From contig JAJEKV010000090.1 of NCBI GenBank assembly GCA_021234155.1, forward strand, positions 2,224,479 through 2,288,478: a DNA stretch of 64,000 bases, in the 5' to 3' direction. A program made the translations under genes and the position numbers. Source of the stretch: Isoetes taiwanensis. Taxonomy: Eukaryota; Streptophyta; Lycopodiopsida; Isoetales; Isoetaceae. The notes under the pieces were generated by a model that searched no databases, had not been told where the DNA came from, and worked only from the letters and a program-made list of their open reading frames with translations. Positions 24,597 to 35,689 of this stretch are shown piece after piece; position 1 is the first letter of the stretch; each line of letters starts with the position of its first letter.

Positions 24597-26100
24597 ATTT
24601 CATGTTTGTGTGTGCGCAAGTGCAACGCCCTAGGCAGGGAAAGTATTCAGTTTATACATCTTGGACATTACTTAATAAAACATTTACAAATAATACGTAT
24701 GAAAGTGTAACTCATTAAGTACCATCTCAATAAAATCTATGCAAATACCATCTATACCCTAAAAAAATGCTAAACTAGTCAAAAGCACGTTTGATTACTT
24801 TTTACAGAAATTACATGTTTTGATAATTTTTATATCAATATCATCGAAAGCAGCCTAATTTCTAGTTAGAAAATAAAAAATGTAGTTTTCATCTTCCAAG
24901 TGCAGTAGATCATCTGAAATTCCCATCCTCCGAGAAATCATGAACATGTTGCAATAATAAATTATCTGTTGCAATATTGTATGACGATTATGTTTTTGAA
25001 TGTCATACTTGACATCAGGGCGAGGTATAAGTTCCCATACTCATGGCATGTTTATTTGGTAACTTTGTGAAAATGTGAACATTAATTTTGAGTCACATTG
25101 GCAACAATAGCTAGGCACATGACAAAGATGTGGACATACTCATGGCATGTTTATTTGGTAACTTTGTGAAAATGTGAACATTAATTTTGAGACACATTGG
25201 CAACAATAGCTAGGCACATGACAAAGATGTGGACATGTTTGTTGGCAAACCCCTTAATCTAGTGGCCTAGCTAATTTTGGCTAAGCTAATTTTGGTTACT
25301 CCATTATTCTAGTATACTTATGCGAAAAAGAAAAAACAAAAGAAATTTTTTTCCCATTACAAAATAATATTATTATTGCATAGAATACAATAGTGGGGCA
25401 TTTAAACAATCTTCTTTAACCCATAGATAAAATAGATAGAGCATTCAATTTAAGAAAACACGTTGAACTTTTGTAGAAGTTTGTATTAATGAAGTCACGA
25501 TGCACATCTTTATTCTCTTGCTTCTTGCAAATCGGGGGAGTACCATGTGTATATAACCATGCAGGTATATAGAAGTATGGCATTTTGTTCATCCCTTCTC
25601 CCCCATTTGTTTTTTCCCCTCTTTTCAGCAATCTGAATTGGGTAATAACTATTTTAAAACTATTCCATCAAATTCATGTCGGAAATGTTAGTGTTTGACC
25701 ATTTATATGTAGAATATATAAAGTAATGCAGGCCATAAATATTCCTCGTCTGTAAAATTCTGCTCGTGCCCTGCAACAACTAAGGTTACCCCTGCAACAA
25801 CTAAGGTTACCGCATCAATGTAAAGTAACTTGTACAGATTTAGTACAATAGCCAGCCTCCCGAATAGCCGCAACCTTGTATAAGTCTGGATGTGAAAGAA
25901 TAGACAAACCAAAATAGTTAATTTTTCCTCCTTTATCTTTGTAGCCTTTAGCAATGCTAAACCAACTAAATGAGTTCATAAATCTAAGATTACATCTATG
26001 ATGTCCATAATTATGGAGCAGAAATGATAAGTTATGTATATATATTAAATATGTAGAAGAGCCATAAAGCTAACTCTTTAGCTAACTCTTTAGCTTCATG
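24597..26100. other. AT-rich intergenic sequence with a 99-bp duplication
   Basis: No gene is recognised. It contains the tandem duplication described separately and a small duplication (CCTGCAACAACTAAGGTTAC) near 25,770-25,812. Confidence 0.5.
25037..25234. repeat. 99-bp near-perfect tandem duplication
   Basis: The unit starting ATACTCATGGCATG at 25,037 recurs at 25,136 with one obvious difference (GTCACAT versus GACACAT). Recent slippage or unequal exchange is the simplest cause. Confidence 0.9.
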
Positions 26101-26111
26101 TACTTGATGCT

Positions 26112-26366
26112 TCAAGTGAAATATGTTCTCACATTGTCCAAGACAAGGAGCATGCATGATATGAACATCCATGCTTGCAGGGGAAGCTCCATCTTGAAAG
26201 CACCTCTGAAAGCAAAGTTGGCATTGGTACCATGTCTATAGTCTGAACCGATCTCTTTTAAATAAGGTATGTATGACATAAAAAAGGGGGAGAAAATCTT
26301 CAGCTCTCGATTTGGACAATTAAGCCACCAAACATGCATTCCAATTCTTAAATAATTCTGCGTCAA
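26112..26366 (-). pseudogene. GDSL esterase/lipase-like exon fragment
   Basis: The minus-strand frame reads PYLKEIGSDYRHGTNANF and then AFRGA. This resembles the conserved block IGSD(Y/F)RHGANFA of plant GDSL-type lipases, which hydrolyse acyl esters, usually in the cell wall or secretory pathway. Neither the GDS nucleophile block nor the C-terminal D..H block is seen nearby, so this is an isolated exon or remnant. The extra residues between HGTN and NF depart from the family. Confidence 0.35.
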
Positions 26367-26936
26367 AGGAAGAGGAATGGATAGTCAAAAGTTTATGGTA
26401 GACTTTTAAGCACCACACTTTTTCCAGCATGCATATCCACGTGAACAGCGCACAGCGCCCTTGTCTGCATCCGTACTTCGAAGACAAGGAAGAATGGAAA
26501 GCTTAGCATGGGAAATACTTGCGTAATATAGGCGGATCAAAGGATATCTTCTGCTATCTTCACAATTGCAGCCAATTATCTTACTCCATGTATGATCTGC
26601 TCTCTTTGTGTGCATTAGAGCTAAAGTTACCATGATATATGCAAACATTCAAAAACACCAAGCAAAAAAACATAAAGGTCAACTTCTTGAAACTAATAAT
26701 TCCTCCTTATGACTCTGTTGAGGCAGTGGTCTAAACTGGCTAGCTGCCAGAAGCTCATGAGGTGGATAAATGACTAAAGATTCAAATTGCAATTTTCCAG
26801 GTTTTGACATGTGATATAGACTGCAGTCAATGAGATTTGCTTCAAAGATGTGAGTAAAGTCCAGAGAGTAGCAAAGAAAACAAAAGTTCGTGGATAAGTG
26901 ATCATGATCAGACTATCTTTGCAATATGGTGGTTAC

Positions 26937-27161
26937 CTGATAGCTTGTTTGGTCCTCAAATATCTCATCTCCAAAGTTTGCAGAGTCTAGCACGCCAGTG
27001 ACTTTCGAGTTAATGTACTCAATGTCATGGTCTACAAATCGTTCAAGTTCTATGCCTGGGATAAGCTCTTGCAATGTCTTTGTCCTCTGGTTCAAGTGCA
27101 GCTTCTCTTCTAAATTTTCCCTCCAGTCCCTCCAAAATCCATCTTCATTTAGTGAGATTTG
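26937..27161 (-). CDS. Unidentified internal exon
   Basis: On the minus strand an open block of about 75 residues is bounded by a good acceptor (TTTATTTGCAG before ATCAAATC) and a good donor (AGCTATCAG before GTAACC). It contains DGFWRDWRENLEEKLHL and later VDHDIEYINSKVTGVLDS. I do not recognise the protein. Open block and matching splice sites together suggest a real host exon; its partners are not assigned. Confidence 0.35.
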
Positions 27162-27591
27162 ATCTGCAAATAAAGTCTAAGAATTAGTCCTAATACTCAA
27201 GTTATGTCAGTGTGGTCTTTTTTTTTGATGAAGAGATGTAACAAGCCCATGGCTAATTTTACGATGGTTAAATCTATTCCTTTACAATTCTTTGTTTCAT
27301 GTGGTCTCGTCCCACTTTGTCAAAGTATATGAACCAACTGCATCATACCTTATTTTATACTCTACCATCTATATTCCAAAATTAGCAGCTCTAAGCAACA
27401 ATATTTAAAAGCATTTACTTGATCCGTCATTGGCATAATCAAAGTGGTGGAGGCATCTTGACACGCAAGTGAGATTAGATTCCCTCTTAACACACTTTGT
27501 ACAGTAATTCTCTTCTTTTCTCACTTCTTTGAGCTTTCGATTGCTCGTCTGATAAAACCGTAAAAGTATTGCTATTTTACGTTAAAAATTT

Positions 27592-28078
27592 TCATTGGCA
27601 CACTCTGTTGAAGAACTGGCTGCAGAATGATGATGTCGAAAAATTCAAAAGGTAACCACGACCAAACATGCGATGCCTTTTATTACTAGGATCTTCCATA
27701 TTTTCATGTGTAAGCTTCGTGATTAAATCATCAGAAGGGGCAATTTGATAGTTCGTTAATCGATATAAAACTAGAGCTGCAGCTTGAGCTTTCAAACTCC
27801 TGCATTCTTTAGAAACCAGGTATCACGAGAGCTTTCAAGTTTAAATTGCTCCCCGCTTGTTCTACATAATTTCTCACATAAAATGAATCATTGGAGCTCA
27901 ATTTCAACAGCCACGGCGGTATAAACGTGCAAATGCTACAAGCTCCTTCGCGGCTTTTGGCATCACTTTCATCTGGCGGGAATACCAGTCCAATATGATA
28001 TGTGATGATAATAGTTATAGAGCAGAGGACTATCCGGGGCATGAAAGCGAATTTAAGATATTGGAGGCTGGAAAGCAT
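27592..28078 (-). pseudogene. Unidentified open blocks, possibly part of the same host gene
   Basis: Two minus-strand frames abut. One (28,078-27,809) starts MLSSLQYLKFAF, has a short hydrophobic stretch and ends LNLKALVIPG. The second (27,795-27,592) contains KAQAAALVLYRLTNYQI and ENMEDPSNKRHRMFG. They join only with a frame change near 27,800. I do not recognise the product. It could be a decayed gene or chance. Confidence 0.25.
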
Positions 28079-28673
28079 ACCCTTTCACATGTTACCCAGT
28101 ATGGTCTCAAGAAAAGCCAACAGACTCTAGGTAGCTACTAATATCCGTAATGCCTGCATTTGTATAAATAGTAAAGAATGCAACATAATTTTGGAACAAA
28201 ATCAAACACAATGAAATCGATTAAGAGTTCGCCATCGGAAACGGCCGGCCATTGTATTGATGAAAATACGTATGCCCATAGTGCCAATTTTTATCTAAGT
28301 GCCTAGGAAAGGATGCTTCGACATTCCATAGTTAGAGAGTTCCCAAAACTAAAAATAGATGCCGGCCAAGTAAATTGTGGGGCGTATCTACTACATCTCC
28401 CCCTTCTTACTATCGGCGAAGAAGATCCGAGGCCCTTCAGTCCATATATCGGCCTTTCTTAACGAAAAAAATAGAAAGAAGCATCAAAATGATAAAAAAT
28501 AATGACACGATAGTTATTTGCGGTTCTTTGCCATAACCGCCCGGTTGCAAAGGATTTCTGATTCTTTCTTTGTAGTTGCTTGTCGGATAGCTCTCGCTTT
28601 CGCAAAACTTCTGCCGGTGACTATTTTATGTCTACTTGATATATAGCTGGAAGCTCTGCATCACTACCCAAAG

Positions 28674-28802
28674 ATGTCTCAGCGGAAACCTCTCAGGAGA
28701 AACCCTAGCCAAAATCGACTCATCGAACCTAAAACCACGGTAGTAGATGCCTTGAAGCGTGTTTTTCACGGGAGGAAATTCTTGAGCCTTGTGGCTGAAC
28801 CG
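28674..28802 (+). CDS. Candidate first exon of a host gene
   Basis: An ATG follows AAGATGTCTCAG and opens a frame MSQRKPLRRNPSQNRLIEP...VVDALKRVFHGRKFLSL. It ends near VLY, where C|GTAAGT is a strong splice donor. The basic start and the downstream donor suit a plant first exon. The inserted Mutator-like element begins 200 bases further on, so the remaining exons are either absent or beyond 39.3 kb. I do not recognise the protein. Confidence 0.3.
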
Positions 28803-28990
28803 GTGTTATACTCGTAAGTCGATATTGACGGTCTTCGACATATTCGCCAATCTGTCGCGCTTCCGGCATAGCCAATCTTCCATCATAGAAAATACCAGTT
28901 TTGTTTCTTCAAGAACTACGCCCAGCGTAGCGTTTTCCCAGCAGATAACCCGCGAACGCGTTGGAATTTCCATTAATTTTAAGTGACATC

Positions 28991-29000
28991 GATCAAATGC
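28991..29000. repeat. Left target-site duplication of the Mutator-like element
   Basis: GATCAAATGC here and GATCAAATCC at 39,271-39,280 agree at nine of ten positions and sit exactly at the outer ends of the terminal inverted repeats. Mutator-like elements normally duplicate 9-11 bases. Confidence 0.8.
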
Positions 29001-29965
29001 GGCTCAGGATAGTCTTACCACGGTTTTAGGGATCCCGGAGGTAAAAAACAGATCCTCCCAGATCACCGAGCTTCGACGGAATCCGTTTAGGACCCCCGTT
29101 TGGCCGTCATCGACACCGGAGGGGTCCTGCATAAATCTGGGCCGCCCTCGCCGCGCGACACATCCGGGCCGTCCGTGGTGTTTAGCCTCGGTATCCTGCT
29201 TCGCCTCATCCAGCCCTCGGGAATCACCAGGCGCTGATCAGCCTCGGGATCACCAAATGACGATAACTTAAGCCCGTCTCGGTAGTGTGTGATCCCCTCC
29301 TCCGGGATCGCCATCGGCGTGGCGATCTCGGCCACCTTATATACCACGATCGACCTCGGGATCACCACCATCCGACTCGGGGGAGGCCGGCCTCGAGACC
29401 CGTAAATCCGACCCTCGGGGATCCACACCTGCCGGGGCCGCGATTCCTTCCTCGGGATCACCCAGAAGGCGATAGCGGACGGGCCGGCGGCGTTATCCCT
29501 CTCGGGATCGCAAGCCGGCCGATAACAGCGCCCGTCGGTAGTAGGTATGATCCCCTCCTCCGGGATCGCCATCGGCGTGGCGATGTCGGCCACCCGATAT
29601 CGCCACGATCGCCTCGGGGATCACCACCATGGCCGACTCGCCGCCTCGGGACCCGTGGAAATCCGGGCTCCGGGATCACACACACCGCCGACGCGATTCC
29701 TTCCTCCTCGGATCACCACCGGCGGCCGAGTAACGGCGGACCCGATATCGGGCTGCGTTATCCTCGCCTCGATCACCAAGCCTCGGCCGATAACCAGCCG
29801 ATATCACCGTGTGTGTGATCCCTCCTCCCGATCCCCACGCATGCGATTTGCATGAAAATCGGCCGGTGTGGCGGCGTGGAATGATCGCGGCGGCCGCTTT
29901 TGAACATGTCGGCCATGCGGACCAACCATCCCGATCTGACACCCGGGGGCGTCGAAACCACCCTC
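29001..29965 (+). repeat. Left terminal inverted repeat
   Basis: CpG-rich. Matches the reverse complement of about 38,210-39,270 in several blocks, such as GATAGTCTTACC, GATCCCGGAGGTAAAAAA, GCTTCGACGGAATCCG, GCGATTTGCATGAAAATCGG and AACATGTCGGCCAT. A segment of about 260 bases starting GATCCCCTCCTCCGGGATCG is repeated at 29,291 and 29,549, with a third partial copy near 29,817. Confidence 0.8.
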
Positions 29966-30100
29966 CCGGATCGCACATTTGTCTTCGAATTTCTACGGCT
30001 GGCTGCCGCACAGACGGATGTTCAAGCGGCCCCTTGCGACTATGGACGTTTGGGGGCTGGAGGAGAAGATAGTACAGTATTTATCCGCTTAAGATCATTT

Positions 30101-32590
30101 TTAGGAGGTAAAAACGTATATCTGAGTTCCCTTTCGCCATTCCCACCGCGTCTTTGAAATACATGTGGAGTCACCCCCTAATGGCATTTTTCGACCATAG
30201 CAACCTACACCGGTTTCGAGGAAAGAGCACCAAGTTCCTTCCTCCGTGCGGGGAGGTGGAGAAATGCTTGTGTGGACTGCTACCTCCCAACAAACCCGGG
30301 TTGAAGACTTCATTCTTGGAGAGCAAAGAAATTGTGTGGCAATTGCGACTTCTACTTAAGGAGTTCCAATCCCGAGAGGGTGCTAAAGAGGCCAACCAGG
30401 ATTCTTATTTGACTATGAAAAGGTATGTATTTAAAAACCCTATCCTCTAGTTTCTTCGTTGTTGTTGTTGTTGTTTATGTAGTAGAAAACATTGTAGCGT
30501 AATATTTTAATTCTTAGATGTACATGCACTACTTTCATGCACTAATTTTGAACACTCAAAATAGGTAATTGGTGCACATATGGTCCCCGGACAAGACTTT
30601 GAACACTCACGTGGTTGCCGATGGACCACGCCAACCCTCGCACACGCAGAAAAGAGTTGAGAGGGGTGAGAGTGTGCGTGGGGCTGCCAATGCCATTTTA
30701 CCATTAGGCAACTCTACCTTCTCCCGAATGCTCTCAAGTTACTTATTATGGGTTTGAGCATAGAAATCTCCAAGGTGAGCCTTGCCATGGTAAATTTGTT
30801 GACGTAGAAAGGTATCGATTCAAGCTAGCACCGTGGATCTCACAGAATTGAGGGAATGGGTTAGAGAAAAAGCTCGTGCATTGGCACACCCACAGTGTTA
30901 TGAACATGCACGAGGAGAGGTGGAGATTTAAAGTAGATGTGCATGGCAAGGATAGTTTGTGTAGGGATGACATGTCAAGATTCGGGATGTTTACAACATT
31001 GAGAAGAGTGTTGTTAGAAACACTTGGAAGCTACATGAAGACCTTCCCACTAGCATCAACATGTGGGTGCAACAACATCTAGAGTCCGGTGTTCTTGTAT
31101 GAACATGGTGACATCGTTCCAATTGGGAGTGATGACTCCAATCCAAAGAGAGGCAATGCTGAAATTTGGAAAGAATAGGGCCATTTGCATGGATGCAACC
31201 TTCAAAACTAATGACAAGAGGTACACTCTAAGAGTTCATTTCCATTCTAGTTCTTTTCCATAGTCACTTTAAAATGGCTAATGCAGTTGGTTTCAATCAT
31301 GCAATGACATCTATTGGTTTAAAATTCAAGATGCAATGACGGCTATTGGTTTCAATTATGCGGTACTATCTTTTACACTCATTGCCTTCGATGACCATTG
31401 CAATGGCATGCCATTGGCATATGTCATAACCAATTCTCAAAAAGTAGGGCTATAACTAAGTGGTTGAAAGCACTAAAGGATTCATTATGCCGGGATGATC
31501 CTGATGGCACCCTTCTTGCATCATAACCGGCGATGCGATCTTTGAAATCAAGGCGGTAAAAAATGTAAGTGATGCCCGGCAATTTTCCCCAAGTTATACT
31601 TTCTTGCATACTTTCTAACACTAACACTTGTAGGTTTTCCCAAACGCGTTCTGTGCAAATATGCATTTGGCATGTGAGAAGAGCCTGGATTAAGTGGCTA
31701 AGCAAAAATGTAAGGAGTAAGGTGCATAGAAATGAAATGTTCAAGGAGCTAGGGAATATAATGTACAAGACAGAGGGTCCTATAGGGGACAATGAGTATG
31801 GTCATGAGTACAGGGAAGTCGTTAGGAAAAGAGGCTATCAAGAGATTGGAAGAGTTGGTGAGGAAGTATCCTCAATACCCTAAATTGTCGGCCTACATGA
31901 GTAAGGAGTGGACTAAGAACATCCCGTGAATGGGTATTGGCTACAAGAATGTACATGCACTCCAATCAAGAGACCAATGCTTCGCCATAGAGGCATGGCA
32001 TGCTGCCCTTAAGTTGCGCCTAGGCATATGTAAACGTGCACTTCGAGGCAGGAGAATTGACTGGTTGCTCTACATTCTCACTAACAATGTGGAGACACAC
32101 ATGGCTTATATGAGGTAACATTTACATATCACTATTTACCTTGCAAACTTACCTTGCAAATGGTTGATATATAGCTATGTTCTAGGTCTATGAAGGAACA
32201 TGGATTTGTAGTGAACACCTCACCAGAACAAATAGTAGAGTGCACAATTAGAGGCGCCGGAGAATTGCCGACAACAAGTCACAATTACCAACTAGGAGGG
32301 CGAGGGTGAAGTGCAAACCGAAAGCATCTTGGACAGGGCAGGGCACTTTGTTGCTGGAGCACACAAGAATTGGGCATATTGTGATTGTCCTTGGGGAGCC
32401 AAGGGTAATCTATGTAAGCATCAGGTGAAAGTTATGCAAATGCTTGGCAATTACAGGGATCAAGATCTCTTACAGGTGTTGGGTTCCCAATATGGGACAA
32501 TAGGTGGGGCATGGACCACCAAGCAATCTGAAGCCGTGCAAGAGAGTTGTGGAGACCGAGGGGATCGGAGGTGCTTGAGATAGTAATGCC
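30101..32590 (+). pseudogene. Mutator-like transposase (DDE and SWIM), broken into exons/frames
   Basis: A first block (about 30,154-30,421) ends at MKR|GTATGT. A MULE transposase core follows. The first catalytic Asp is in AICMDATF (31,192-31,194). DDHCNGMPLAYVIT is the strand that follows. The second Asp is in IITGDAIFEIKA (31,532-31,534), just before a GTAAGT donor. WHVRRAWIKWLS comes next, and the Glu is in FAIEAWHAAL (31,990-31,992). A SWIM zinc finger CDCPWGAKGNLCKH lies at about 32,376-32,417. The DDE residues are thus visible, but they sit in different frames separated by introns or breaks, and I cannot assemble one uninterrupted frame. It would bind the terminal repeats and cut and paste the element. 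The protein resembles the SWIM-bearing MURA family. Confidence 0.75.
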
Positions 32591-33119
32591 TAGGGGAAGA
32601 GTCTCCCTTGCAAACAAGCAGTCAAGTGGACTTGAACAAGACTCAGCCTCCTTAGAAGCGGTAATTGCTAGAGTGATGTCTAGGGCTCAAAAAGATCCTA
32701 ACATTTTAGTTGCAACCCATTCTCTCATGAGGCAGCTTTCGACTTTAGACTTGAGAAGATGGATGACATAGTTGGCACGAGAGACTAATATATCAACTCT
32801 ACCCCGAACTTACCTTGGAGGTGAATTGTGGTACTAGCTTGTCACGGGTGAAGCCTGTTATAGAAACTTGGAAAACATAAGGTGAAGAAAGCAAGGAAGA
32901 GTTGGAAGGAACTTCAGATGGAGGCCTCATGCAAGGCACCATGAGGCCCAAATTTCGGGACCTGAAACATGACTCTCCCGGAATCGAAACATGACTTTTA
33001 TTTCTCAATCTTTCAATGAGCCGAATATCACTAAATGTAATGTTTAAATGTTCTAAGGTAATGGTAAATGGTAAATGTTTTGTAATGGTAAATGTTTCCC
33101 CACAAGGTATCATGGTTGT

Positions 33120-33500
33120 AAGGTTATCATTTTAATCCCGTCCTTCTTCCAGGATCCGGAGGATGGGATCACGTGTGGTGATCCCCACCTCGGGATCCCC
33201 AAACAGCGGACGGATTATTTTTTTATTTTTCTTTTCCCCAACGCATAATGGTTCTAAGGTTATCATTTTAATCCGAAATTCCGCTTGCTGGTGATCCTTT
33301 AGGATGGGATCACGTGTGGTGATCCCCACCTCGGGATCACCAGCTTTCCTTTATTTTTTATTTTCTTTTCCCCAGCATTAATGGTTCTAAGGTTATAATT
33401 TTAATCCCGTCCGCTGTTGGTGATCCGGAGGTTGGGATCACGTGTGGTGATCCCCACCTCCAGGGATCTCCAAATGGCGGATCCATTTTTTTTTCTTTTC
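33120..33500. repeat. Minisatellite of GATC hairpins, first array
   Basis: About three to four units of 110-130 bases each contain GGGATCACGTGTGGTGATCC and CCACCTCGGGATCACC, an imperfect hairpin, followed by TTTTATTTTTCTTTTCCCC and GGTTCTAAGGTTAT. Confidence 0.8.
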
Positions 33501-33628
33501 TCCCCTAAGGTACCATGGTTCCTAAGGTCTATTTATTTCCTAATGGTTTAATTCAATTCATTTGCATGTTTCAAATGGATCTTAAGTTACAATGGGGCCT
33601 TACAATGGCCTAAAATCCACATTCTAAT

Positions 33629-34247
33629 TCAATCATTCAAATCAACATCAAGCACTGTTGCCATGCCTTCTGCCCGGACGTCCTCGGCAGTTACATCTGG
33701 CACACCACAGGGTAGTGTCCACATGATGTGATCGAAGATGTCGCATAAAGATGGATCAGACCCCTCTAGGACTTCCCTAATTAGAACCTTCTTTACATCC
33801 TCCTCAAAGATACATTTCCTCGAGCGGGCTTTTAGGGTGTTGCCTTCCCAGACAATGTCCGTAGCTAGCAAATTCTTCAAAGCCTTGCCCTGGATAATGC
33901 ACTTCTTCAATTCCCAAAGCAATGCCCTGTGGCTTGGCCGACCGGGATCATTGTCCGAGGGCCTAGGGGTCTCGTGTTTGTATTCCCCATTCTCCACGGT
34001 CTGCAGATGAACCATGAGGGATCATGCAAAGATGGCTGAAAAGATTAGTATGAAAGTAGAACATAAATGTGAAGGGAGACAACAACATGCTTACTTTGGA
34101 GCGTTTTGATGTTTGTCGGGTTGGGCGAGATCTAGCCCCACTTCCTCCTCGAATTTCATTCAAGTGGGCGAGAATATCCTCAAAGGTCGTGCATTGATGG
34201 CACCGCCCTATGTAGGCAAGTGTCGGGTCCTCACCATCATCACTCAC
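33629..34247 (-). CDS. Unknown ORFs inside the Mutator-like element
   Basis: Two minus-strand frames are separated by a stretch with intron-like splice ends around 34,015-34,095. The upstream one starts MSDDGEDPTLAYIGRCHQ; the downstream one contains RALLWELKKCIIQGKALKNL and ends VLDVDLND. Acidic and charged with no known motif. They are probably one two-exon accessory gene of the element. Function unknown. Confidence 0.35.
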
Positions 34248-34429
34248 CTCTTGAACTCAATTGAAACCAAGCCCCAACTTACTTTCTAGCAAGAACCACT
34301 AAGGTATATATAGACTCATGAATCAAACCGTTGTACTATCCGATTTGTACAAATCGGTTAACCCTTGATTTCAATTTGTAATGGTAAAAGTGGTAAAGTG
34401 GACCTTTTTCCAATGGCTAGGTACCTCTA

Positions 34430-35150
34430 TTATTTTTTTTTTTGGACGGGGGATCCTCGGAGGACGGAATCCACGCTTGGGGATCCCGGATGATCGGATG
34501 GGTGGTGATCCCCACCTCAGGATCACCACCGGGCGGACCGAGCCTCTTTTTCTAAGGCTCTATGGTTCTAAGGTTTTGAATTTATTCCGGGTGGTGATCC
34601 GGGTGATCCCGAGGTCGGGATCACTAGTGGTGATCCCCACCTCGGATCACCCGGATCGCTGACGGACTTTTATTTTTTTTTTTTCCTATTAGGTGCAATG
34701 GTTATATTCCCGTCCATACACCGTGATCCGGAGGTGGGGATCACCATGGGTGATCCCCACCTCGGGATCACCGGATGGATGGCCTTTTTTTTTTTTTCAG
34801 GCTCTATGGTGCTAAGCTTTTCAATTTATTCCCTTTCGGTGATCCGGGTGATCCCGGAGGTGATCCCCACCTCCCCGGATCACCGGATCGCTGACCGGAC
34901 TTTATTTTTTTCCCCTATTAGGTACAATGGTTATATTCCGTCGCCATCGGTGATCCCAGGTGGGGAGCACCATCTCCCCACCTCCTGGATCACCGGATGG
35001 CCGGACGAGGCTTTTCTTTTCAAGGCTCTATGGTTCTTAGGTTTTCAATTTATTCCCCGTCCTCCTGGGATCACCACAATAATTGTTTTTTTTTTTTTTT
35101 TTTTTTTTGTGTTTGTCTTTTCCATTGGTTGTTTTAATATTTGCCTCCAC
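34430..35150. repeat. Minisatellite of GATC hairpins, second array
   Basis: About five to six diverged units of about 120 bases follow the same plan as the first array. Each has a GGTGATCC...GGATCACC inverted pair, a T-rich run and GGCTCTATGGTTCTAAGG or TTAGGTGCAATGGTTATATTCC. Confidence 0.8.
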
Positions 35151-35689
35151 GGGGATCCCGAGGTGTTCAAACTTTCGGGATCCCGGCTATTCAAGTTTGG
35201 GGATCCCGTGAGGTGTTCAAATTCCCAAACATCTGTGGGCCAACATCTGTTATGAATTGAGGGGATGCAGATTGATGATTCGAGAGTAAACCCTGGATAA
35301 GGAAAAACAAAAGCTATTTCCCACATCAATTAACCATTCGAAACGTCATATTTTACAATCATAGCAAAAAAAATTTACATTGTTGAACAAGGATCAAAAA
35401 GTTTTTTGTTATGGACCATTCAAAGCATCAAACGGGTCACGGGCCGATCGAATTGGTTGCTACCCTCGGGCAAGTAGAAGGTTGATTTTCCCGCTTTTAG
35501 GCGTCCTTAACTTCTAGAAAGATGACCTTGAAGCTTGTCCTCAAATTGTCCATCTCTTCTTTGGCAAACCAGTCCCCTGTGGATCACCATCCTGCATTAC
35601 CGCGAGATTATAAATGGACACTAAATAAATTTGCTGATCAAGAAAAGACAAGTTAAGACATAGACAACTCACATCTATATCCTTCATGT

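Noticed and set aside
29087-29976. Overlapping Arg/Pro/Gly-rich ORFs on both strands of the left terminal repeat
   Set aside because: GC-rich repeat DNA with GATC words gives open frames in all phases; the same applies to the right repeat at 38,090-39,350.
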